Below, piece by piece: positions 13,001-21,391 of a stretch of DNA of 64,000 bases. The translations under genes were made by a program, and so were the position numbers. Numbering within the stretch: position 1 is the first letter of the stretch; each line of letters opens with the position of its first letter. Location: NCBI RefSeq assembly GCF_023053635.1, contig NC_086178.1, positions 91,124,226 to 91,188,225 of the forward strand, in the 5' to 3' direction. Under the pieces are notes generated by a model. That model saw nothing but the letters and a program-made list of their open reading frames with translations, searched no databases and had not been told where the DNA came from. Origin of the DNA: Elgaria multicarinata webbii. Taxonomy: Eukaryota > Chordata > Lepidosauria > Squamata > Anguidae.

Positions 13001-16000
13001 CTGGGGCGCTCCAGATGTGTTGGACTGCACCTCCCAGAATGCCCCAGCCAGCTGGCTGGGGCATTCTGGGAGGTGCAGTCCAACACATCTGGAGCGCCCC
13101 AGGTTGAGGAAGGCTGCTCTAAGAGATGCTGCATCCATGGAAGCTTATGTCGCAATACACCTGTTAGTTTTTAAGGAGCCAAATACACTCTCTTTGTATT
13201 TTCGTCAAAACATTTTAATCCATGTCAGCAAAAATTGAGGATTACTGTGGAGGGAAAGCCTCTAGCATCCTACCTGCCCGCAAGCTGTTTGACTCATTAT
13301 TGTGATCCAACTACTTTGACCTACTTTTTTCTCTCCCTTTCAGGAAAGCTACCAAGTGTCACAGCAAATGCAGACACCAGTGATCATGTGACTCCTAAGG
13401 TACAATGGGTGTCTCAGGAGAGCGCCAAAAACCCTGTTAGTAAGATGTCATCAAGTAAGTGCACGGCTGCATCAGAGTCTCGTGCTTTTGAATGATCATT
13501 GGTTTCTCTCTCAGTTCTTTTCTGATACCTAGCATTGCTCAGGAAAAATCCAGCTTATAAAATATTTGAACTAGAATCGGGCTTTGGTGGGTCATACAAT
13601 CACGCAACTGACTACCTACACTTACTGTGTGGGAAGTGTGGGAGGGAGATGGTTCTTAGGGAAAAGAAACCAGCCTTTGCCTGGAATGCTTCTTAGATTT
13701 CTGGTTGTGTGTCTGAGGGCATGTCTAGAACTCGTGGCGGAGGGGGGAGGATCTCATGATATGCTGATCGTGAGATCCACCCCCTCAGTGCACACGTGGC
13801 ACATGACATCCCAGGGGGAAGGAGGACATCGCGGCTGCCATTTTTCTTTTTAATTGACGATGAGCGCACAAGCGCTCCAACAAGAAAGGTTAGTTTAGAA
13901 TTTTTTAAAAAAATTCCGCTCCCCCGCCCCACCCTCAATGGGTACGGAGCACCTGAGGAGCTCTGTGCCCCATGGCCAGTTCCCAGCGTTTACTCGTGAG
14001 GTACCAGGATGAAACCCGGACAGCTGCCCTCACCTCCCGCAGTCTCAGGACGAAAGTCGGGACTAAAGCTGTCCCGGTTATCCCGGGGAAATGCAGGGAT
14101 TTTGCCTCCCTGCCCCTGAGATCCCCTGTGCATCATGTGGACGCACAGGGGTGATCCCGGGGCGATTCCTGGGATAAACCATCATCTAGACATGCCCTGA
14201 GTCTCAAACTGTGAGCATGAAAAGCTGCCCATTCGACCTGCCCTTATTCTGATCCTTCCTTGGAGAATTGCGGAATACACCCCCACCCACCCACCGACCC
14301 CCACCCACCAAAAACCTTGGATTATCCCTGTCCAGGGCTTGGTCTACACTGTTGCTTTATAGTGGTATTGAAGCGCATTGATTACTGATTTTATTTATTT
14401 ATTTATTTATTTATTACAATTTTATACCTCCCAATAGCCGAAGCTCTCTGGGCGGTTCACAAAAATTAAAACCATAATAAAACAACCAACAGGTTAAAAG
14501 CACAAATACAAAATACAGTATAAAAAGCACAACCAGGATAAAACCACGCGGCAAAATTGATATAAGATTAAAATACAGAGTTAAAACAGTAAGATTTAAA
14601 TTTAAGTTAAAATTAAGTGTTAAAATACTGAGAGAATAAAAAGGTCTTCAGCTGGCGACGAAAGGAGTTCAGTGTAGGAGCCAGGCGGACCTCTCTGGGG
14701 AGCTCGTTCCACAGCCGGGGTGCCACAGCAGAGAAATCCCTCCTCCTAGTAGCCACCTGCCTCATTTCCTTTGGCAGGGGCTCACAGAGAAGGGCCCCTG
14801 TAGATGATCTTAAGGTCCAGGCAGGTACATATGGGAGGAGGCGTTCTTTCAAATAACCTGGCCCCAAACCGTTTAGGGCTTTAAATGTCAATACCAGCAC
14901 TTTGAATCGGGCCCAGACCTGGACTGGCAGCCAATGACGTTGCAAAAGGACTGGCGTAATGTGATCTCGCCGGCCAGTCCCTGTTAGTAAACGGGCTGCC
15001 CTGTTTTGTACCAGCTGAAGCTTCCGGACCGTTTTCAAAGGCAGCCCCACGTATAACGCATTGCAGTAATCCAAATGAGAGGTTATCAGAGCATGGATAA
15101 CTGTAGCTAGGTTATCTCTGTCCAGATAAGGGCGTAGTTGGTATATCAACCTAAGCTGATGGGGCAAATTACACATTCCATATACCGCTTTCGTAGTGTT
15201 ATTTCCTGCTTTTTCTTCCATGTTATCCAAATTACTGCAACAAATGTCATTGTGTGTTTTATGAATGTGCAAGAGGGACATAACATTACCATGATGGGAC
15301 CATAACAATTTGACACAAGATGTAGATCTACTTCAGTTGTATAAGTAAGTAAATATAATAATGCTGAAGCTATAGGTCAATCGTTCCCAGCCTGATGCCT
15401 TCCAGATGTTTTGGACTTCAACTCCCTCAAGCCCCAGCCAGCATGGCTAATAGTCAGGAATTCTGGGAGTTGTAGCCCAAAAAATCTGGAGGGCACTAGG
15501 TTTGGAAAGGCTGCCATAGGTCATAGCATGGAAATCAAGGCATCTCAACACAGGCTTTGTACGCTATGAATCAAATCTATACAACTGTAGATTTGCATCT
15601 ACAAAATATCCAGGGTGAAGTCCACCAACCCTGGACATTTTGGTGGACCACCATAGATTAGTGTGGCCATATGGAAAGGAAGATAGGGATCCTGTGTCTT
15701 TAACAGTTGCATAGAGAAGGGAATTTCAGTGGGTGTCATTTGTATGCATGCAGCACCTGGTGATATTCCCTCTTCATCACAACCGTTAAAGCTGCAGGAG
15801 CCCTGTCCTCCTTTCCATATGGTCACCCTACCATAGATAGCATGATGGTTCATGAGTTGCGTAGGCCCACAAATTAACAATGGTAAAAGAAAAACTATTT
15901 TCAGGAAAAATTTAACAATAAATAGATCTTTGTAAAACAAGATTAGAATTATGCTGCTCAGTAATTTTAGTAAATACTGAGTGATTTTAGAGTGCTTATA

Positions 16001-18129
16001 ATTGAATGAGCAATCTTTAGGAAGAACAATCTGATCTTATTTAGCACAGGAACAGTCAATTCTTCCTTTACCCTTACAATATACTGGTTAATATGGAAGT
16101 ATTCAATTAAGCCCAATTCATTGACACGTGATTCCATTTTAAAACTCATTTGGGATTAATGTCCATCCAAAAGCTTTACAGTGCAGTCTTATATGTGTCT
16201 ACGCAGAATGAAGTCCCATTGAATTCAATGAGACTTAGTCCCAGGTAGGTGTGCACAGTCATTGTTTGAAAATGAAATGCTCTTAGATTTTGTGTTTTAA
16301 TGAGTTCATGTGCCACCTAGTGTTTCTTGATTTATCTGCAGGAGTTGCTAGTGACTGTGCACTACAAAGTGCTGTCTTTGCAGAGCATTTAAGCAAATTC
16401 CTAGTAGGTACTTCTGCTTGCTTGCTTGCCTGCCTATTGGTCTGCCTGTTTTTATCTCTTAAAGCTATCTGTACACTTGCATCTCACTGACTTTTCCGTT
16501 CCTCTCTTTGTCTTCTCATCTTAGGCTCCCATGCTGACATTCTGCAGTTGCTGACATATCCATAGGCCTAATGCCATTTGGGTACATGATTTTATGCACC
16601 TTTTGTCTCCTGTAAACAGTAAAAAATACAGTGATTGTCGCTGAGCACACATCATTTTCAATCTTTAGACTTTCCTGCCTATCTTTCAAACACGTTATTT
16701 CAACATTATCTGTGAAGTGTAGCAGAACATGGGTTTCACAGTTCTTTAAGCCTGTGTATCACAGGGCTAGGATGTGGGAATTGACCATTTCTCCATAGAG
16801 ATGGTAGAAGAAGAAGGGAGAGTGAAACGCAGCTCCGTACTTCTGGCTTCTGATTGAAACAGTCATATGCAAGTGGGATCATAACATGGGCCTCAGAGGG
16901 AAGGGGAAGAGGAAAGGAGGGCATTGAACCACACCACCCCTCTTGTATCTCTGATGCCCTGTACAAATGGCTTCAGATTGTGTTTGCCCCATGTGACAAC
17001 CTTCAGTTGGAGGCCAGCCCTAAGCACTGGAGTCCTACAGATATGTGACTCCTTTTTTCTCTATTCTTATGCATCTCTTTCTCTCTCTCCCTCCCTCCCT
17101 CCTTCTAACTCCATTTCTGTCACTACTGCCAGATATATTAGCATCATTTTATAACAGCCTTCCCCAACCCAGCATCTTCCAGATGTGTTGGACTGCAACT
17201 CCCATCAACTCCTGATGGCCATGCTCGCTGGGAAAGCTGAGTATTGCAGTCCAACATACCTGCAGGGCACCGTGCTGGGGAAGGCTGTTTGGCAGCAATA
17301 CTCAGAGAGATGTAGGCCAGGTTGACTTGATTTGGATCCAGCTGTGATGTATAACATGGGACTGTTTTCTCATAGCATTGTAGTGTGGTCATTCAGACTA
17401 CTCTGTGCCGTTATTTGATGTCACAATGGATTTGGGTGGCAGTTTCGCCCGTCCGACAGAAGCACATTGTCGCTCCACTTAAAAGAACCTTCTTTTCTTG
17501 TCGTAGAGGAGCCTTGCCTTGGAGACAAGTCCATCTTCTGCCAGATGGAAGTCCTGGCTCGCTACTGCTCCATCCCTGGCTACAACAAGCTCTGCTGTGA
17601 ATCCTGTAGCAAAAAGCTCACTACCAGTCAGCCTCCTACCGTCAACCAAGATGCTTCTGAGACTGGGACACGTGGCGGTGCTGTCCTTCCAAGCCCCTTC
17701 CCACAGCTGCCTTTCCATCCCACTGTCATGAGCCATCTGCAACGGGTAAAAGGCACCGCTCCGAAAGAGACGGAGGCGGCCCGTGGACTGCTAGCCACTC
17801 TTGCAGGTTCGACTGCCCTGGGCAGCTGTCAGTCGAATCTTGCTTCTCAGTCTCAGGGCAATCCAGACAATGGCACTGCTAAAGGTGGCACATCAAGGTT
17901 CCTCCCTCCTCTTCGACAAGCTCTTGTAGCAGGGTGGGATCCTGAGGGCCTCCGGGGCAGCCCAGTCTTCCAGTGGTTCCCTGCTGTCTTGGACAAACCG
18001 TTAGCTGTGTCACCCAAAGAAAGAGACTCTCCTCTCCTTTCTCAAGGCAGAGTGGGACAGAGAAAGGACAACGTGGAGTCCAAACAGTCGCCTGCCAGCC
18101 TCAGGACCTCCTCCCCTGTGGTAACATGA
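1007..18129 (+). CDS. ADAMTS14: ADAMTS14, C-terminal part (last nine coding exons)
   Basis: Secreted zinc metalloproteinase of the procollagen N-proteinase group (ADAMTS2/3/14), which trims the N-propeptide of fibrillar procollagen outside the cell. The nine exons (1007-1130, 2709-2792, 4726-4889, 5567-5732, 10496-10628, 11285-11492, 12191-12320, 13344-13454, 17507-18129) keep phase throughout and give 580 residues plus stop. In order they encode the end of the Cys-rich domain ([11 protein letters not shown]), the spacer, three thrombospondin type-1 repeats, a linker, the PLAC domain and a Ser/Pro-rich tail ending SSPVVT. The wording matches human ADAMTS14 rather than ADAMTS2 or ADAMTS3, for example [29 protein letters not shown] and the final PVxT. 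The propeptide, catalytic domain and first TSP repeat lie 5' of the window. The gene converges with the MTTP-like gene. No stop or frameshift is seen in the exons. Confidence 0.95.
1131..2708 (+). other. ADAMTS14: ADAMTS14 intron
   Basis: AT-rich intron. Near 2336-2406 it carries an L2-type LINE tail, and a poly-T run lies at 2565-2580. Nothing else is recognised. Confidence 0.6.
2336..2406 (+). repeat. L2-type LINE 3' tail with (TAC)n/(AAT)n
   Basis: The motif 'catgtacactgacggtgcta' resembles the hairpin that ends the window's L2-type LINEs (compare 28010-28075 and 49960-50034). It runs into a trinucleotide tract at 2358-2406. Confidence 0.6.
2709..2792 (+). CDS. ADAMTS14: ADAMTS14 exon: start of spacer domain
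   Basis: The acceptor is attttcag and the donor is gtaagaac. The exon encodes [18 protein letters not shown] and onwards, the family's first spacer strand (human ADAMTS14 GALKLVQIPAGARHIQIE). It enters at phase 1 and leaves at phase 1. Confidence 0.95.
3190..3545 (+). repeat. GC-rich dispersed repeat, family I
   Basis: GC-rich block in an AT-rich intron. It is similar, in opposite orientation, to 48450-48780: both encode in shadow frames 'W(K/Q)(A/V)T..WSPSTRKR' and share an inverted 'ctcctc..c..c..gggatta' phrase. It is probably a non-autonomous DNA transposon. The open frames on both strands here (up to 123 codons) are by-products of base composition. Confidence 0.45.
3991..4026 (+). repeat. 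(GT)18 microsatellite
   Basis: Uninterrupted GT dinucleotide run in an ADAMTS14 intron. Confidence 0.97.
4726..4889 (+). CDS. ADAMTS14: ADAMTS14 exon: spacer domain, middle
   Basis: The acceptor is tttccccag and the donor is gtgagtcc. It encodes the spacer strands with [16 protein letters not shown] and [16 protein letters not shown], close to human ADAMTS14. It ends in phase 0. Confidence 0.95.
5115..5241. mobile_element. hAT-like MITE, family A (copy 2) with 8-bp TSD
   Basis: The ends AGCCTTCCCCAACCTGG and TGGTTTGGGGAAGACT are inverted. The element is flanked by a perfect 8-bp direct repeat GCTAGGCT at 5107-5114 and 5242-5249. The duplication length fits a hAT transposon. Confidence 0.8.
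5567..5732 (+). CDS. ADAMTS14: ADAMTS14 exon: spacer end and start of TSP repeat 2
   Basis: The acceptor is tgtatccag and the donor is gtaagttc. It encodes [20 protein letters not shown], then the thrombospondin start [16 protein letters not shown] with the tryptophans and CSxxCG signature. It leaves at phase 1. This is among the most human-like exons in the window. Confidence 0.96.
5980..6130 (+). repeat. Dispersed repeat, family K
   Basis: Shares with 41690-42060 the phrases 'ccaaatccagccct', 'tttgcgtagttt' and 'attctaaa.ggttga'. It is an old, diverged copy of a reptile interspersed repeat of unknown class. Confidence 0.45.
6225..6306 (+). repeat. Retroposon 3' tail with (AAC)n
   Basis: The motif 'ccccacctcgatcaaaatgg', with its 'gaggtggg' partner, forms a hairpin that ends in an (AAC)n tract. 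This is typical of a LINE or SINE 3' end. Confidence 0.5.
6403..6468 (-). repeat. L2-type LINE 3' end, reverse orientation
   Basis: The (ATTT)n tract is followed by the complement of 'cggctattgggcggtataaa', the same 3' terminus as the LINE copies at 14391-15230 and 61250-61320. Confidence 0.65.
6480..6640 (+). repeat. Dispersed reptile repeat fragment and poly(C)
   Basis: Contains 'ggccactgtgtgaacagagtg' and 'gatccagcatgg', the 3' part of the family at 1-350. It is followed by a poly-C run at 6627-6640. Confidence 0.55.
7900..8378. mobile_element. DNA-transposon MITE, family B (copy 1), CNNNG TSD
   Basis: Inverted ends GGCATGTCTACACC and GGTGTAGACATGCC are flanked by the 5-bp direct repeat CCTAG (7895-7899 and 8379-8383). 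The interior is GC-rich with fold-back segments such as GGGATCATCC. It is in reverse orientation to copies 2 and 5, and its length of 479 bp equals copy 2. The 147-codon open frame inside it is not a gene. Confidence 0.85.
8530..9005 (+). mobile_element. Old L1-type LINE, ORF2 C-terminal fragment
   Basis: Translation gives [16 protein letters not shown], a stop, then QCP..APFWEEV. This is the Cys-His knuckle (CxxC..H..C) and following helix at the C-terminus of L1 ORF2 proteins. An open stretch follows with [22 protein letters not shown] and [12 protein letters not shown]. At least one in-frame stop breaks the reading frame, and no ORF1, endonuclease or polymerase core is present. Poly-A-rich sequence follows near 9130. 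Confidence 0.65.
9271..9510 (+). mobile_element. tRNA-derived SINE (Sauria-SINE type)
   Basis: The 5' part carries a tRNA-like A box (TGGTGTAGTGG) and B box (GGTTCTAGTC). Next come a central conserved region (CACAGGGTTGTTGTGAGG) and a 3' part ending GATATAAATGTAATAAT, as in Bov-B-mobilised squamate SINEs. Other copies lie at 35680-35890 (-) and 47715-47960 (+). The family name is from memory. Confidence 0.82.
10010..10115. repeat. Short palindromic repeat, family J
   Basis: Contains 'actgaaatcaatgggactta', the core of an abundant ~85-bp palindromic sauropsid repeat. Further copies lie at 16180-16262, 36206-36296, 36975-37085, 53594-53672, 55985-56085 and 56111-56212. Confidence 0.5.
10496..10628 (+). 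CDS. ADAMTS14: ADAMTS14 exon: TSP repeat 2
   Basis: The acceptor is ttttgcag and the donor is gtgagtgc. It encodes [20 protein letters not shown] and onwards to CNMQECSQP. The Arg-rich loop and three cysteines of a thrombospondin type-1 repeat are in place. It leaves at phase 2. Confidence 0.95.
11285..11492 (+). CDS. ADAMTS14: ADAMTS14 exon: TSP repeat 3 and start of repeat 4
   Basis: The acceptor is tctttgcag and the donor is gtaaggcg. It encodes [20 protein letters not shown] and onwards, with a candidate N-glycosylation site NRT, then [17 protein letters not shown], which opens the last TSP repeat. It ends in phase 0. Confidence 0.95.
11665..11800 (+). repeat. Dispersed reptile repeat ('aggaagctgcctt' family)
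   Basis: Contains 'ataggaagctgccttgg' and 'tggcagtggctctcc', a common squamate retroposon fragment. Relatives lie at 22175-22370 (+) and 40950-41135 (-). Confidence 0.55.
11809..11996. mobile_element. Nested palindromic MITE, family E
   Basis: Imperfect inverted repeat of about 188 bp. The inner arms (TGTGTTCAGAAGACACC and GGTGTCTTCTGAACACA, continuing through the AAACCAyGGCTTTAACC stretch) and the outer arms (TTAAGCCAGAAAGC and GCTTTCTGGCTTAA) both pair. Related 'gttcagacaacac' elements lie at 28354-28500, 34332-34540, 40015-40080 and 58203-58432. Confidence 0.7.
12191..12320 (+). CDS. ADAMTS14: ADAMTS14 exon: TSP repeat 4
   Basis: The acceptor is ctgtggcag and the donor is gtgagaaa. It encodes [18 protein letters not shown] and onwards to CKMAACL, with the CSxxCG signature and closing cysteines. 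It leaves at phase 1. Confidence 0.95.
12987..13116. mobile_element. Perfect 130-bp palindrome, family A hAT-like MITE
   Basis: Two 65-bp arms are exact inverse complements with no spacer (axis between 13051 and 13052). The sequence is that of family A, starting CAGCCTTCCTCAACCTGGGG. The flanks CGCTAAGA (12979-12986) and CTCTAAGA (13117-13124) match at 7 of 8 bases, as expected of a hAT target duplication. It lies in the intron before the PLAC-linker exon of ADAMTS14. Confidence 0.9.
13344..13454 (+). CDS. ADAMTS14: ADAMTS14 exon: linker before PLAC domain
   Basis: The acceptor is ccctttcag and the donor is gtaagtgc. It encodes a 37-residue low-conservation linker ending PVSKMSS, equivalent to human PINKISS. 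It was placed by frame and position between TSP 4 and PLAC, and enters and leaves at phase 1. It is the least conserved of the nine exons. Confidence 0.88.
13718..14196. mobile_element. DNA-transposon MITE, family B (copy 2), CNNNG TSD
   Basis: The ends GGCATGTCTAGA and TCTAGACATGCC are inverted. The 5-bp repeat CTGAG lies at 13713-13717 and 14197-14201. It is 479 bp, with a GC-rich interior holding a 'gcagtctcaggacgaaagtc' phrase that also occurs in the other long copies. Confidence 0.87.
14391..15230 (-). mobile_element. L2-type LINE, reverse-transcriptase C-terminus and 3' end
   Basis: The reverse strand encodes the C-terminal half of a jockey/L2-type reverse transcriptase: [62 protein letters not shown] and [13 protein letters not shown], ending LFSQYFNT. 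The frame is open from about 15200 to the stop at 14613. The 3' UTR ends in CGGCTATTGGG.GGTATAAA and an (ATTT)n tract at 14391-14416. The copy is 5'-truncated, and the long open frame suggests it is fairly young. Confidence 0.85.
15380..15515. mobile_element. hAT-like MITE, family A (copy 3) with perfect 8-bp TSD
   Basis: Palindromic element with 'tccagatgttttggact' against 'agcccaaaaaatctgga'. The perfect 8-bp direct repeat ATAGGTCA lies at 15372-15379 and 15516-15523. Confidence 0.87.
15659..15830. mobile_element. hAT-like MITE, family C (copy 1) with perfect 8-bp TSD
   Basis: The ends TAGTGTGGCCATATGG and CCATATGGTCACCCTA are inverted. The perfect 8-bp repeat CCATAGAT lies at 15651-15658 and 15831-15838. 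The interior carries 'ttaacagttg' and 'caaccgttaa' arms. Confidence 0.87.
16180..16262. repeat. Short palindromic repeat, family J
   Basis: Palindrome built on 'tcccattgaattcaatgaga', with arms 'tgcagtcttatatgtgtcta' and 'taggtgtgcacagtcattg'. Confidence 0.6.
17155..17287. mobile_element. hAT-like MITE, family A (copy 4)
   Basis: The ends CAGCCTTCCCCAACCC and GTGCTGGGGAAGGCTG are inverted, with 'gttggactgcaactccc' against 'attgcagtccaac' inside. The target duplication is no longer clear. Confidence 0.78.
17507..18129 (+). CDS. ADAMTS14: ADAMTS14 terminal exon: PLAC domain and C-terminal tail
   Basis: The acceptor is cttgtcgtag. It encodes the PLAC domain ([20 protein letters not shown], then [12 protein letters not shown], six cysteines), followed by a tail of about 170 residues rich in Ser, Pro and Gly. 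The tail ends [10 protein letters not shown] and then TGA at 18127-18129. The tail is poorly conserved in the family, but its last residues match human ASPVT. The open frame extends upstream of the acceptor to an in-frame ATG at 17467; that is intron and not a start. Confidence 0.95.
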
Positions 18130-18949
18130 GTAGGGGTGACTTTTTCCAGAACCTTCTATTATCTCTCTCTCTGTCTCTACACAGTTCTCACGGGGCAAAG
18201 CCGCCACATTTCTGAGCCCCATTCCAAGTGGGAAGAGGACCCATCTCAAACACAACCCGGACGATTTTGTTGTTGTTCTGTGGTGCTTCTTTTTTTTTCA
18301 AACAATATTTTTAAAAAATTCAAAGAAGCCCACAGTTGCAGCAGCAACGGCCATTCTGCTGCCAAACGAGTGGCCAAGAGCGGCTGACCACACAGCACTG
18401 GTGTAACCCAGGTTAGGTTACCTCAGAGTGTGGCTTGAATCAGCAGGGCTTTTTTTTCTTCCAGGGTGCTAATGAGAGGTTTTTTGAGCAATAAGGCAAA
18501 CAGAACAAAATACCCAATCCAAGGACTGTGTGTCGTTGTCCCCACCTCACCTCTTTCCTCAGTTTCCACCCATTGTTGCTGCTGTTCCAGCCATGGTGGA
18601 TTCTGAAACAGTGCTGCGAGCTACACAGTTCTAGTCAGAGTTCTGGTGGACAGCGAGCTGAGCGCGTCATGCCATGCGGACTGAAGTTTATAGTGTAGCA
18701 GAGAGAGGAGAAAACCTAGTTTAGAAAGCGAGAAAGAAGTGTTTGGTTTGGACCACTGGCTTCCTGAACCAGCCAACACAGCATCCGTAGTTGCTGAGCT
18801 GGTGTGTTGAGAAGGGATGTTTAATTCCACAGCTCACATTTTGAATGTCACTTGAACTGGGTCTGAGCGATGCACCTCTCTCCTTTTAAAGCCAGTGTTC
18901 TCATTGTGTGGCAGAAGGCCTTTATTTAGCATGGCAGTGGCAAACAGGA

Positions 18950-19085
18950 GAATATAAGGACATAATAAGGACTGCCTTGTTGAATTGGACCAAATGTCCA
19001 TCTCTTCCAGCACTTTGTCTACAGCAGTGGCCAGCGAGAAGTTTACGATCAATGCAGGGTGCTTCCTGCCATTCTTCGTTTGTCC
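18950..19085 (-). repeat. Dispersed reptile repeat fragment in ADAMTS14 3' UTR
   Basis: The complement of the family at 1-350: 'ggaccaaatgtccatctcttccagcactttgtctacagcagtggcc'-like order, heavily diverged. If the poly(A) site at 19405 is used, this fragment is transcribed as part of the 3' UTR. Confidence 0.45.
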
Positions 19086-19404
19086 CCAGCATCTGGTAGT
19101 CAACATATGCTGCACTTGAAATGAGAAGGACTTGTAGAGCAAACAAGGAATCCAGGGACAGAAACGTGTTTCCAAATGCCTTTGTATTTGAAATAATGTT
19201 ATTACTGCAAAGATTTTGCAGAGTGTGGCCTTTCTGCTAAAAACAAAGCAAACCAACAAACAAACAAACAAATCATGTGGACACCTTTTGTCCCTCGCAA
19301 TACACTTCATTTCACTTCAGCTTTGAAAGCTTTCTCTTGCGTTGGCAAAGGTGCCGTCTTGTGCTCTGCTTGAGGTGGGAAGTGATACCAGTGACGCTGG
19401 TTTT

Positions 19405-19410
19405 AATAAA
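19405..19410 (+). promoter_or_regulatory. ADAMTS14: Candidate ADAMTS14 poly(A) signal
   Basis: Canonical AATAAA about 1.28 kb after the ADAMTS14 stop codon, followed 40-60 bases later by GT-rich sequence. It is the first good candidate downstream of the gene on this strand. Confidence 0.4.
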
Positions 19411-19430
19411 ATCTGCCCACTGCAGGAACT

Positions 19431-20823
19431 CCGGATAAGTTAGAACAGGTGCTGTTGAAAGTGGCTCAGGTGTGTGGCATTGAACCAGGAGCTACCTGAG
19501 CTGCAGTCGGTGGTTTTGAAGGTGTCTGATGATAAAAGCTACATTATGCTGAGGAATGGATGAGAATAAGAGCCAGAACTGGGTATGAGGAATATTGACC
19601 AGTCTCTGTCTGGTGGGAATGAAGACCGGGAAAACCTTTAGGCTGATTTATGTCAAAATCCTTTCTCTGACTAACCTCTGTCCTAACACTCCCTCCCACC
19701 CCACACATGCACTTAAGGCTCTTTTTTCAGGGGTTGTGGCTTGTTGGTATTTAATGGCAAACCCCTTTTATTTTTTCCTTCAAACATGTTTACGTCATAT
19801 GGAACCCAAAGGGCATTATCTGTCCTTTCTCAGACCTTTTAAATGCCACAAGTGTAGTCTCAGGGATCAGGACAGCTTTGTGTAGTGCTCAATTAACCGC
19901 ACTAACAACACACTAATGCTGCTGTTGTTGGGTTTGTTTGTTTGTTTTTTGTCTGAGTCTTGCTTCCTGTGTTACTTTGAAAAGACAAGAGTCCTGATAT
20001 TTTAAGATCCAGGAAAGCAACAACAACGTAAGATCATGGGGAGGGTGTCATGTGCCTCTCTGTTTTTAAGGACAGAAGAACCCAGGGCAAATCTCTGGAA
20101 AGTCTAGGAGACAGATGCAGCAGCCACTTTTTCGCATTCAGAAAAGGAAATTTGTGTATTTAAAGTTCATCGTCATTGAATGTCTATAAAACACAGAAAT
20201 GATACTTCCTACGTTGCGTGTTTTCCCGGGGCTGTGCAGAAATGGCTACTGTGAGAAATTGGTACCGACGGTGTCAAATGGAAGGAAAGGTGGTGGAGAA
20301 AAGGTTAGCGCAATAATTCTGTTTGGTTTAAATGTCACAGAAGGCCGCGTGATTGCAGAGTGCAGAAGCATCACACGTCCACACAAGGCCAACAGACAAA
20401 GATTTGGGCAGCCATGTTGCAAATCAGTGTGGGAAATTTGGCTTTCCTTACCTCCCACCTATAGCTCCATACTGTGTGCACACTGCTGCCTACCCATTCT
20501 CTGTCCCCAGTTGGCTGTTGCTTCTGACTTTTTCTTTGAAGACCTCTTATTCCTCTGGAGCATCCCTCTTCCAAGCCTCCCTTCTTAGACTCACCTGCTT
20601 CCTCTGTCATGCTGACAACTTCGGTCCTTGTCTTCCATCTCCCTTAGGCACAGCCTGCCCCTCCCCTATTCAGTGATCTCAACACCTTAACCAATGGCAG
20701 ACAGAAACACTTGGGATCAGATCAGCTACCCCAGTCGTGGCCAGAACGCCTTGTGCCTGCCCTGCCTCTCTGAGAAACCAGGATTGCTCCACCTAGAGCC
20801 TTCATCCTTGCCCCCATCTGATC
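19431..20823. other. Intergenic stretch, nothing recognised
   Basis: Between the putative ADAMTS14 3' end and the family C palindrome I see no gene and no repeat I can name. Open frames of up to 129 codons (for example 20199-20588) overlap on opposite strands and show no known motif. Confidence 0.5.
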
Positions 20824-21143
20824 TAGGGTGACCATATGAAAAGGAAGACAGGGCTCCTGTATCTTTAACAGTTGCCTAGAAAAGGGAATTTCAGCAGGTG
20901 TCATTTGTATATATGGAGAACCTGGTGAAGTTCTCTCTTCATCACAACAGTTGAAGCTGCAGGAGCTATACTAGAGTGACCAGGTTTAACAGAGGGCAAG
21001 GCACCTGCAGCTTTAACTGCTGTGATGAAGAGGGAATTTCACCAGGTTCCCCATATATACAAATAACACCTGCTGAAATACCCTTTTCAATACAACTGTT
21101 AAAAATACAGGAGCCCTGTCCTCCTTTTCATATGGTCACCCTA
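20824..21143. mobile_element. 320-bp inverted-pair hAT-like element, family C (copy 2)
   Basis: The ends TAGGGTGACCATATGAAAAG and CTTTTCATATGGTCACCCTA are inverse complements. The whole element is a head-to-head pair of about 150-bp arms meeting near 20980. The perfect 8-bp duplication ATCTGATC lies at 20816-20823 and 21144-21151, so the pair inserted as one unit. Confidence 0.88.
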
Positions 21144-21391
21144 ATCTGATCCCTTTGTTTATTTCAATATAGTCTCTGTGCCTTCTGCAACATTTTAAGA
21201 GTGTTGGTAAAACACATGTCTGAATCCTGCTCTTTTTCTTCAGTTCTAGTGTATCTGGTCCCCAGAGTAGGCCAAGCTGAGTTTGGGAGACAGTGTGATT
21301 CTTCAGGCGCTTTGCTGACACAGGGCTCATTAAAGCGAGTGGGACTAATGCAGTAAATACCAATCTGTGTGCCATTAGGAATTAATTAGCT

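Larger units (their letters stand above)
18130..19430 (+). other. ADAMTS14: ADAMTS14 3' UTR, probable extent
   Basis: Sequence after the stop with no coding potential. It includes a (TCTC)-rich stretch near 18160 and a reversed repeat fragment at 18950-19085. A candidate end is set by AATAAA at 19405-19410, followed by a GT-rich stretch. The true 3' end cannot be fixed without RNA data, and a longer UTR is possible. Confidence 0.45.

Noticed and set aside
17467-17506. ATG upstream of the ADAMTS14 last exon as the start of a 220-residue gene
   Set aside because: The frame is open through the end of the intron only by chance. The acceptor at 17505-17506 and homology show an internal exon boundary.
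1007-18129. ADAMTS2 or ADAMTS3 instead of ADAMTS14
   Set aside because: Spacer and TSP wording ([25 protein letters not shown]) and the short tail match ADAMTS14. ADAMTS2 has a different spacer and a tail ending in a basic Met-Leu-Gly segment.
20824-21143. A mariner-type element with TA duplication
   Set aside because: The ends begin TAGGG, and a full 8-bp duplication is visible at this copy and at 15659-15830, so hAT fits better.
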